This document shows, in pieces, positions 1 through 5,564 of a stretch of DNA of 27,980 nucleotides. Source of the DNA: SLFT01 sp964493075. GTDB taxonomy: Bacteria; Hydrogenedentota; Hydrogenedentia; Hydrogenedentales; CAITNO01. The stretch covers positions 1 to 27,980 of the forward strand of contig CAZBNU010000035.1 in assembly GCA_964493075.1 (NCBI GenBank), read 5' to 3'. Both the position numbers and the translations under genes were made by a program. The notes beneath the pieces were generated by a model. The model saw only the letters and a program-made list of their open reading frames with translations, did not search any database and had not been told where the DNA came from. Position 1 is the stretch's first letter; each line of letters begins with the position of its first letter.

Positions 1-626
1 ACCCAGGCTTCGATGTCGCCGGGGCATTTCAACGATACAGAACCGTCAGCGTTGTCTGCAAAGCCATGTTCGATATAGGCGTCCAGTGCTTCGGGATGCC
101 AGTTTTCCATGGGGGGCTTGTTGCCCAGTCGTTGCCGTGCGGCCAAGCGTGATTCAAAGGTGTTCTTCCGTCTTCTGGACCGCTCCGCAAGGGGATGTGC
201 GGTAGGAAAGAATTCGGGTGGGGCAATGATGGCGTCTATCAACACCACCTTTGAGAAAAGGCCAGGACGCATCAGTTCGGCGCATACGATAGCGGACGCG
301 CCGCCGGAATGACCTACTGCATGAATTCCATTCTCCAGATGTAAGCCCTCAGCCAGCGCGAGGATATCTTCAGCAAAACCTCGCCAGGTGTATTCCGCAG
401 CAATTTCCGGCTTTCCTGAATCACCGTGACCACGCGCATCGGGCGCGACAATGCGGTTTGGAATGGACAGCTGGGAAACCGTCGGGTCCCAGATGCGCGC
501 ACACACACCGGTGCAATGAAAAAACAGAATGGGTGGCTCGGTTCCTGGATAGTCCCACGCGGCAATGTGTATACCGCTGCCTGGCAGGCTTTTTTTAACG
601 GGTTCTAAAGAACGCAAACTCGGCAT
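1..626 (-). CDS. alpha/beta hydrolase, 3' end beyond the window
   Basis: A reading frame opens at the ATG complementary to 624-626 and stays open for 208 codons to the left edge, so the C-terminus is missing. The fold is clear. A strand followed by HCTG at about residues 37-40 looks like the oxyanion-hole HG motif, PDARGHGDS follows at 62-70, and the nucleophile elbow GHSGG at 105-109 puts the catalytic serine at 107. The acid and histidine of the triad would lie at or beyond the edge. A ribosome site (AGGAAGG) sits just before the ATG, and the start is only 10 nt after the thrC stop, so it is probably co-transcribed and perhaps translationally coupled. The substrate cannot be read from the sequence. 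Esterase, lipase-like or C-C hydrolase activity are all possible. There is no signal peptide, so it is probably cytoplasmic. Confidence 0.85.
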   Translation of the reverse strand, partial: MPSLRSLEPVKKSLPGSGIHIAAWDYPGTEPPILFFHCTGVCARIWDPTVSQLSIPNRIVAPDARGHGDSGKPEIAAEYTWRGFAEDILALAEGLHLENGIHAVGHSGGASAIVCAELMRPGLFSKVVLIDAIIAPPEFFPTAHPLAERSRRRKNTFESRLAARQRLGNKPPMENWHPEALDAYIEHGFADNADGSVSLKCPGDIEAW

Positions 627-636
627 AACCTTCCTG

Positions 637-1731
637 TTACACGACTGCAGGAGCAAAGCCCAGCGCTTCCACAATCTTCTCCTCGCAGGGTTCCACGGTG
701 CAGGGCTCTGACGCAGCCGCAATGGCGTTGTCCGGGTCTTTCAGGCCGTGACCGGTGAGGATGCAGACGACCCGGATGCGGTCGCCTTCACGGGGCTCCA
801 CCGTATCAAAGAAGCCCTGATCGGCCAGTTTTTTGAGACCGGCAATACTGGCCGCACTGGCCGGTTCACAGAATACGCCTTCCGTACGGGCAAGCATGGA
901 ATAAGCATCTCTTATCTCATCATCGGTGACCATGTCAATGAGGCCGCCCGATTCGTCCCGTGCTGCTTCGGCGAGTTCCCAACTTGCCGGGTTGCCGATG
1001 CGGATGGCTGTGGCGAAGGTGTGCGGTTCCTTGACCGGATGTCCCAGCACGATGGGTGCGGAACCGGCCGCCTGGAAGCCGAGCATTCGCGGCAGGGCAT
1101 CGCTTTTGCCCGCAGCATGATATTCCTTGTAGCCTTTCCAGTAGGCGGTGATGTTGCCTGCGTTGCCCACCGGCATGGACTGGAAGTCCGGCGCGATGCC
1201 GTGGAAATCGTCCAGTATTTCAAAGGCGCCCGATTTCTGGCCTTCGATACGGTAGGGGTTGATGGAGTTTACGAGGGCAATGGGGAAGTTTTTGCAGATG
1301 TCGCGCACCAGATTCAGGGCATCATCAAAATTACCGAGTATCTGTATCACCTGTGCGCCGTGTATCATGGCCTGGGAGAGTTTGCCCAGCGCGATCTTTC
1401 CCTGGGGGATCAACACCACGCATTTGATGCCGGCACGGGCGGAATAGGCTGCTGCAGATGCGGAGGTGTTGCCTGTGGAGGCGCACATCACCATTTCGTA
1501 CTCTTCTTCCACGGCGCGGGTGATGGCCATGGTCATGCCGCGATCCTTGAACGAACCGGTGGGATTCAGGCCTTCATACTTGAGGTAGACTTCCAGACGC
1601 GGATGCAGTGCGGCGCTTAATCGGTATGCGGCAATGAGCGGCGTGGACCCTTCGTTCAGCGTGATGACACACGTAGAGTCGGACACGGGCATATACTCGC
1701 GATAGCGTTCGATGATGCCGGGGTTGTTCAT
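637..1731 (-). CDS. thrC: threonine synthase
   Basis: PLP-dependent enzyme converting O-phosphohomoserine to threonine in the cytoplasm. The PLP-lysine motif NPTGSFKDRG lies at about residues 58-67, preceded by the substrate-binding stretch EGSTPL. ASTGNTSAS and the VGNAGN phosphate-binding loop follow, and CEPASAAS lies near the C-terminus. All are typical of the short (about 350-370 aa) bacterial ThrC. I choose the ATG at 1729-1731 (364 aa), which has GGAAAGG upstream. A GTG at 1756-1758 in the same frame would overlap hom and adds residues not typical of the family. It follows hom by 16 nt and precedes the hydrolase by 10 nt, making a hom-thrC-hydrolase operon. Homoserine kinase (thrB) and aspartokinase are not in the window. 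Confidence 0.96.
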   Translation of the reverse strand: MNNPGIIERYREYMPVSDSTCVITLNEGSTPLIAAYRLSAALHPRLEVYLKYEGLNPTGSFKDRGMTMAITRAVEEEYEMVMCASTGNTSASAAAYSARAGIKCVVLIPQGKIALGKLSQAMIHGAQVIQILGNFDDALNLVRDICKNFPIALVNSINPYRIEGQKSGAFEILDDFHGIAPDFQSMPVGNAGNITAYWKGYKEYHAAGKSDALPRMLGFQAAGSAPIVLGHPVKEPHTFATAIRIGNPASWELAEAARDESGGLIDMVTDDEIRDAYSMLARTEGVFCEPASAASIAGLKKLADQGFFDTVEPREGDRIRVVCILTGHGLKDPDNAIAAASEPCTVEPCEEKIVEALGFAPAVV

Positions 1732-1747
1732 GAGAATGCCTTTCCGC

Positions 1748-3022
1748 TTACAGGACACGCAGCAACTGCGTGGCTTCGGTGATGAAATCCAGAGTGTCTA
1801 TTTCCGCAAGGGCGGCGATAACGCCCGATTCAACGGTTACATGGGTCATCAGTATAACATGGGCAGGTTCGCCATCGGCTTGATTCTTCTGAATGCACGA
1901 TGCGATGCTGACCCCGTGCTTGCCGAGTATGGTGCATACCTTGCCCAGTACACCGGGATGGTCTTCAGCGGTCAGGCGCAGGTAGTATTTGCCTTCGAGC
2001 AGCCCCATGTCGCGCACTTCCAATTCGTGGGTGTACGAGAAGGGGGCAGGTCGCACACCTTCGCCACGGCACGCGATGTCCACAATGTCGCCTACCACAG
2101 CGCTGGCTGTTGGGAGCCGTCCGGCGCCGCGGCCATAATGGAGCGTGGCGTCTGCGCAATCGCTTTCCACATAAACGGCGTTGAACTCGTTACGCACGGA
2201 AGCAAGCAGATGGGTTTCGGGAACCAGGGTCGGGTTGACGCGCGCTTCAATTTCACCGTCCACCTTGCGCACTACGGCCAGCAATTTAATGAGGTAGCCC
2301 ATCTCGCGGGCATAGGCAACATCGAGATGCGTGATTTTGGTGATGCCTTCGACGGGGATGGCTTCGAGATCAACCTTGGTGCTGTACGCCAATGACGCCA
2401 GTATCTGGCATTTGTGTGCCGTGTCGTGTCCCAGAATATCCAGGTCCGGCGGCGTTTCCGCAAAACCCAGCGCAACCGCCTTGTCCAGTGTTTCCTGAAA
2501 TTCCAACCCCTCATAGGTCATGCGGCTCAGGATGTAATTGCAGGTGCCGTTCAGAATGCCGTAGATGGCGTGAATATGGTTTGCGGCGAGCCCTTCGCGC
2601 AGGGCCTTGATAATGGGAATCGCGCCTGCCACTGCCGCTTCGTAGCGCAGTTCCACGCCGTTACGAATGGCGGCTTCCGCCAGTTCCGCACCGTGTTTGG
2701 CCAGCAGCATCTTGTTTGCCGTAACAACATGTTTCCCGGCGTTCAGCGCTGCGAGAATAAAGGTTTTGGCTGGTTCCACACCGCCGATCAACTCGCATAC
2801 CACCTGCACTTCCGGATCGTTGATAAGTGTTTTGGCGTCATTGCTCACAGTCACGCCAGTGAGGTCCAGGTCTTTCAGCAATTCCTGCTTCAGTTCCGCC
2901 ACATGTCGTAACGCTACCTGTGCGCCTGTCTTGTCCGCGATTACACCGGTGTTTGCCGATAAAATTTCAATTACGCCGCCGCCGACTGTGCCAGCGCCAA
3001 TTACGCCTACGCCAATTCCCAT
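1748..3022 (-). CDS. hom: homoserine dehydrogenase with C-terminal ACT domain
   Basis: Reduces aspartate semialdehyde to homoserine, the branch-point step towards threonine and methionine. The 424-residue protein has the usual three parts. An N-terminal NAD(P) Rossmann domain carries GVIGAGTVGGG at residues 5-15. The catalytic/dimerisation domain has the signature around GFAETPPDLDILGHDTAHK. A C-terminal ACT domain beginning near HPGVLGKV (last ~75 residues) is the usual site of threonine feedback inhibition. Length and order match the monofunctional bacterial enzyme and not the aspartokinase fusion. Start is the ATG at 3020-3022 with only a weak AGAAAG ribosome site. It is the first gene of the operon with thrC. 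A 15-nt palindrome lies 25 nt upstream of its start. Confidence 0.96.
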   Translation of the reverse strand: MGIGVGVIGAGTVGGGVIEILSANTGVIADKTGAQVALRHVAELKQELLKDLDLTGVTVSNDAKTLINDPEVQVVCELIGGVEPAKTFILAALNAGKHVVTANKMLLAKHGAELAEAAIRNGVELRYEAAVAGAIPIIKALREGLAANHIHAIYGILNGTCNYILSRMTYEGLEFQETLDKAVALGFAETPPDLDILGHDTAHKCQILASLAYSTKVDLEAIPVEGITKITHLDVAYAREMGYLIKLLAVVRKVDGEIEARVNPTLVPETHLLASVRNEFNAVYVESDCADATLHYGRGAGRLPTASAVVGDIVDIACRGEGVRPAPFSYTHELEVRDMGLLEGKYYLRLTAEDHPGVLGKVCTILGKHGVSIASCIQKNQADGEPAHVILMTHVTVESGVIAALAEIDTLDFITEATQLLRVL

Positions 3023-3046
3023 GAGTTCGTTCTTTCTCTACCTAAC

Positions 3047-3061
3047 GCGGGCATTGCCCGC
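3047..3061. repeat. short perfect palindrome in the hom leader
   Basis: Two 7-nt arms, gcgggca and tgcccgc, are separated by one base and lie 25 nt upstream of the hom ATG. The spacing would allow either a protein operator or a small leader hairpin. No T-run follows it, so it is not a simple terminator, and I see no threonine- or isoleucine-rich leader peptide that would indicate attenuation. Confidence 0.5.
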
Positions 3062-3094
3062 AACCCAGATTATTAATTAAGACAAAATGTCCAT

Positions 3095-3175
3095 CGTCAT
3101 TGCGAGGTACGAAGCAATCTAGTGTTTCGTAATAGCCCATACAGCAGCGAGATTGCTTCGTACCTCGCAATGACG
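3095..3175. repeat. 26-nt perfect inverted repeat element (REP/MITE-like)
   Basis: Arms at 3095-3120 and 3150-3175 are exact reverse complements over 26 nt with a 29-nt spacer. The outer ends read cgtcattgcgagg and the inner ends gaagcaatct. It lies in the 211-nt gap between the lipoyl-domain gene and hom, both read on the minus strand. The arm sequence resembles a palindromic repeat I know from many unrelated bacterial genomes. The RNA would fold into a very stable stem and could shield the 3' end of the lipA transcript or act as a weak terminator, although there is no U-tract. Confidence 0.85.
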
Positions 3176-3233
3176 GCATAAAACTTCTTGTTCTGTATCT
3201 CCGTTCCAATACAATAAAACACGGATATTCTTG

Positions 3234-3488
3234 TTACGACTCCACCTCGATAACCGCAATGACATCGCCTGTGTTGACGCGGTCATCTTCCTGCACTCTT
3301 TTCTCGCGCAGCACACCGGTCTGCGGACAGGGCACCACAAAACTCGCCTTGTCCGTCACGATTTCGAGCAGATCATCACCTTCCTTCAGCGCTGTGCCGA
3401 CCTCAACCGACCAGAATGATACGGTTACTTCGGTTGGTGTATCTCCACCGCTGACATCAGGCAGTAAAATCTCTATGCACGTCGTCAT
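3234..3488 (-). CDS. stand-alone lipoyl-domain (biotinyl/lipoyl attachment) protein
   Basis: An 84-residue protein that is a single lipoyl domain and nothing else. Residues 5-82 follow the E2-type hammerhead pattern: LLPDV near the start, the WxVxxG-like segment, EGDDLLEIVTDKAS with the predicted lipoylated Lys47 in the hairpin TDKAS, then GVL and GDVIAVI closing the barrel. DKA, rather than the biotin-type MKM, argues for lipoate. A normal E2 would continue into a linker, a peripheral-subunit-binding domain and a catalytic domain; here the frame stops at residue 84. The start is supported by GGAAGG 8 nt upstream. It is 59 nt downstream of lipA on the same strand, so probably co-transcribed. 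It may be a free lipoyl carrier, a detached E2 domain or an E2 remnant; I cannot choose between these. Confidence 0.88.
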   Translation of the reverse strand: MTTCIEILLPDVSGGDTPTEVTVSFWSVEVGTALKEGDDLLEIVTDKASFVVPCPQTGVLREKRVQEDDRVNTGDVIAVIEVES

Positions 3489-3547
3489 TGTATAAACCTT
3501 CCACTATAATACCTTATTGAATGCCTGTAACGCATATAGATTCCTTT

Positions 3548-4438
3548 TTACCTCGCTGGGGTCTTTGCGACCAGATCATCGGCATGGTAGGAACTGCGCA
3601 CAAAGGGGCCCGACATGGCAAAGGCAAAGCCCAGATCATACGCGATTTTCTCGTACCGGGCAAACTGTTCGGGAGTGATGAACTCTTGTACGTCAAAGCG
3701 GCCGCCCGACGGTTTCAGGTACTGGCCAAGGGTAACTGCGTCACAGCCTGCATCATGTAGGTCGCGCAGCGCGTCTATCACTTCCGCCTCTGTTTCGCCG
3801 CAACCCACCATAAGCCCCGATTTGACATGACACGCTGCTGGCAGTGTTTCTCGAACAAACCGCAAAACGTGAAGGCTACGTTCATAAGAGGCGCGTGGGT
3901 CGCGTAACTGCGTGTGCAGCCTTGCCACGGTTTCTATATTATGGCCGAATACGTCGGGCGCGGCCTGGGCAATGTGTTTCAACGATGCTGTATTGCCGCC
4001 AAAATCTGAAGTCAGTATTTCGACGGTAACGCCGGGGCATTGTTTGCGAATGGCAGTAATGACCTCCACACAGTGCGCTGCACCGCCGTCGGGCAGGTCG
4101 TCCCGTGTGACCATGGTAACCACCACATGATGGAGCCGGAGCCGTTGCACGGCCTTAGCGATATGGGCCGGTTCTTCCGGATCAAGCGGTGTGGGCGCAC
4201 CGGACGCTACACCGCAAAAAGCGCAGTTTCGCGAGCAGATAATGCCCAGAATCATGAACGTCGCCGTGCCCCGCTGCCAGCACTCACCTTGGTTCGGACA
4301 CTCCGCGCTCTGGCAGACGGTATGTAGCGACAGATCACACAATGCCGCACGCACCTGTGCCGCATCACCTGTTGCAGGCAGCGAACGACGCAACCATGGC
4401 GGGAAAGAGGGGCGTGTTTTGGAGGTGGTATTTGGCAT
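3548..4438 (-). CDS. lipA: lipoyl synthase
   Basis: Radical-SAM enzyme inserting two sulfurs into protein-bound octanoyl groups to make lipoyl. The 296-residue protein has both Fe-S signatures. The auxiliary cluster uses C42, C47 and C53 (CX4CX5C), and the radical-SAM cluster uses C68, C72 and C75 (CX3CX2C). The RSSY motif near the C-terminus, which ligates the sacrificial auxiliary cluster, is present in VRSSYHADD. Length is normal for the family. The ATG at 4436-4438 has no good Shine-Dalgarno sequence, but the PPWLRR segment typical of LipA N-termini starts soon after it. It is followed by the free lipoyl-domain gene. A palindrome and an exact TATAAT lie just upstream. LipB (octanoyltransferase) is not in the window. 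Confidence 0.96.
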   Translation of the reverse strand: MPNTTSKTRPSFPPWLRRSLPATGDAAQVRAALCDLSLHTVCQSAECPNQGECWQRGTATFMILGIICSRNCAFCGVASGAPTPLDPEEPAHIAKAVQRLRLHHVVVTMVTRDDLPDGGAAHCVEVITAIRKQCPGVTVEILTSDFGGNTASLKHIAQAAPDVFGHNIETVARLHTQLRDPRASYERSLHVLRFVRETLPAACHVKSGLMVGCGETEAEVIDALRDLHDAGCDAVTLGQYLKPSGGRFDVQEFITPEQFARYEKIAYDLGFAFAMSGPFVRSSYHADDLVAKTPAR

Positions 4439-4486
4439 GGTGGTTACAGGTTAGTGTTGCTTCGTGTTTGTAAACAAGGTGAAAAG

Positions 4487-4502
4487 ACGCTTTATAAAGC
4501 GT
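4487..4502. promoter_or_regulatory. 16-nt perfect palindrome upstream of lipA, possible operator
   Basis: acgctttataaagcgt is fully self-complementary. It is centred about 56 nt upstream of the lipA ATG and begins four bases downstream of an exact TATAAT on the minus strand, so it would cover the expected transcription start. That is a classic repressor-operator position. No regulator gene next to it suggests the ligand. Confidence 0.5.
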
Positions 4503-4506
4503 ATTT

Positions 4507-4512
4507 ATTATA
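4507..4512 (-). promoter_or_regulatory. candidate -10 box of the lipA promoter
   Basis: The minus strand reads TATAAT exactly at this position, 69 nt before the lipA ATG. No convincing -35 hexamer is found 16-18 nt upstream, so the promoter would be weak or activator-dependent. Confidence 0.45.
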
Positions 4513-4569
4513 ACATAACCAAAAAGGGTTCGTTGTGCTATCCGTTGCCGCGTATCTTCGGGTTGAACT

Positions 4570-4648
4570 ATTCGGAATTTCCGAATGGTTGTGTTTCGCA
4601 CACCGAGTATTACTTGCCATCAACAGCAGTATTCCGGAGTTTCCGGAT
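4570..4648. repeat. pair of related GGA-TTTCC palindromes between lexA and lipA
   Basis: attcggaatttccgaat at 4570-4586 is a perfect 7-nt-arm inverted repeat around a 3-nt centre. attccggagtttccggat at 4631-4648 is a closely related near-palindrome. Their centres are about 61 bp apart, close to six helical turns. They lie downstream of lexA and upstream of the putative lipA promoter. They could be paired operators or merely two small hairpins. Confidence 0.4.
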
Positions 4649-4672
4649 AACTGAATCTGGTCCAAATTATGC

Positions 4673-5290
4673 CTATCCCAGACTTCGCTGCAGCGCAACC
4701 ACCACGCCCTGTATGGACACCTTATCTGCGGGGTAGCGCAAGGGTGCCATGAGCGCATTGGCGGGACGCAGTTCGATGCGGCTGTTCAGGGGATAAAAAG
4801 ATTTCACAGTGGCTTCGTCGTCCACCAGCGCCACCACCACATCGCCTTTGTTCGGGCGACGGCTACGGTCCACCACAATGATGTCCCCTTCGAGGATGCC
4901 TGCGTCAATCATACTGTCCCCTTTGACGCGCAGGCAGAAGGCGTCCCGTTCAGCCAACTGCGGCGACACGGTAACGTAATCTTCCACATTTTCTTCCGCC
5001 AGCAACGGCACACCAGCGGCCACCTGTCCCAACAGCGGCAGGGCGTTCGTATTGGGACGCACCAGTCGCGCCATGGCCTTTTGCGTCAGGCGGATGCTGC
5101 GTGCCTTGGAACTGCGCTCAATGTAGCCCTTTTTCTCCAACGCCGCCAGATGATCATACACGCCGTTGGTGGAGGCAATGCCGAAATGCTCGCCGATTTC
5201 CTGGATGGTCGGCGGATATTCCTTTTCCTGGATGGCGTCCGCGATGTATTCCAGAATAAGGCGCTGCTTGTCCGTGATTGGCAACGACAT
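4673..5290 (-). CDS. lexA: LexA repressor
   Basis: SOS-response repressor and self-cleaving protease, 205 residues. The N-terminal winged helix-turn-helix spans residues 1-70 (TDKQRLILEYI, then recognition helix STNGVYDHLAAL). The C-terminal S24 peptidase-like domain has cleavage site Ala92-Gly93 in QVAAGVP, catalytic Ser126 in GDSMID and Lys163 in EATVKSF. I place the start at the ATG 5288-5290 because it gives a canonical LexA N-terminus and has GAGGAAAAG upstream; longer in-frame starts would run back through the operator. The recognition helix keeps the S-x-N core of the E. coli protein but has Tyr-Asp where E. coli has Glu-Glu. RecA and other SOS genes are not in the window. It is preceded by a strong promoter overlapped by an SOS-box match. 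Confidence 0.97.
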   Translation of the reverse strand: MSLPITDKQRLILEYIADAIQEKEYPPTIQEIGEHFGIASTNGVYDHLAALEKKGYIERSSKARSIRLTQKAMARLVRPNTNALPLLGQVAAGVPLLAEENVEDYVTVSPQLAERDAFCLRVKGDSMIDAGILEGDIIVVDRSRRPNKGDVVVALVDDEATVKSFYPLNSRIELRPANALMAPLRYPADKVSIQGVVVALQRSLG

Positions 5291-5325
5291 ACGTAACTTT
5301 TCCTCGTAATTTATGGGTTGCAAGG

Positions 5326-5347
5326 ATACTGAATCTATGTTCAGTAT
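5326..5347. promoter_or_regulatory. LexA operator (SOS box)
   Basis: Perfect inverted repeat with 8-nt arms atactgaa / ttcagtat around 6 nt. Its core TACTG-N10-CAGTA matches the E. coli SOS-box consensus at all ten conserved positions. It lies 36-57 nt upstream of the lexA ATG and overlaps the lexA -10 hexamer, as expected for autorepression. Confidence 0.88.
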
Positions 5348-5371
5348 ATACCATGCGACATTTAATGTCAA
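5343..5371 (-). promoter_or_regulatory. sigma70-type promoter of lexA
   Basis: On the minus strand TTGACA (5366-5371) is followed after exactly 17 nt by TATACT (5343-5348). This is a near-consensus housekeeping promoter, with the -10 inside the SOS box, about 53 nt upstream of the lexA start. Confidence 0.8.
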
Positions 5372-5381
5372 CAAATGTGCA

Positions 5382-5411
5382 TTGACAATGCCGGGATGCT
5401 TTGGTGATACT
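5382..5411 (+). promoter_or_regulatory. candidate divergent promoter for the ceramidase-like gene
   Basis: TTGACA at 5382-5387 and GATACT at 5406-5411 are 18 nt apart on the plus strand. The -10 is a weak match. It lies about 150 nt upstream of the gene start, so the transcript would include the inverted-repeat element at 5450-5537. Confidence 0.35.
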
Positions 5412-5449
5412 GGTAGTGTTGTACATATAATTAAAGTTCATGGTTGCAT

Positions 5450-5537
5450 TGTAGGGTGGGTGAAGCGGAGCGGAACCCACCGTGAAAGTGTCTCAAATCA
5501 AAAATGGTGGGTTTCGCTGCTCTTCACCCACCCTACA
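5450..5537. repeat. 88-nt imperfect inverted-repeat element
   Basis: Arms at 5450-5481 and 5506-5537 match as reverse complements at 29 of 32 positions, with a 24-nt centre. Each arm also folds on itself (ggtgggt / acccacc). The arm starts tgtagggtgggtgaagc, a sequence I associate with widely dispersed small palindromic elements in bacteria. It ends 27 nt before the start codon of the downstream gene, immediately before its ribosome site. An in-frame extension of that gene through the element is therefore probably spurious. Confidence 0.85.
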
Positions 5538-5564
5538 AAACCGGACTACATGGGAGTGTATAGC

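Noticed and set aside
748..1620. 290-codon plus-strand open frame
   Set aside because: It lies fully antisense to thrC, which has clear family motifs; its translation resembles no protein family and is a codon-bias shadow.
3023..3094. Threonine attenuator leader upstream of hom
   Set aside because: No leader peptide rich in Thr or Ile codons and no terminator/antiterminator pair was found; only an isolated 15-nt palindrome.
3234..3488. Biotin carboxyl carrier protein
   Set aside because: The modifiable lysine is in TDKAS, typical of lipoyl domains, instead of the MKM motif of biotin domains, and lipA is adjacent.
5313..5564. In-frame N-terminal extension of the ceramidase-like protein
   Set aside because: It runs through the lexA operator, the divergent promoters and a palindromic element, and a signal peptide with a good ribosome site begins at 5565.
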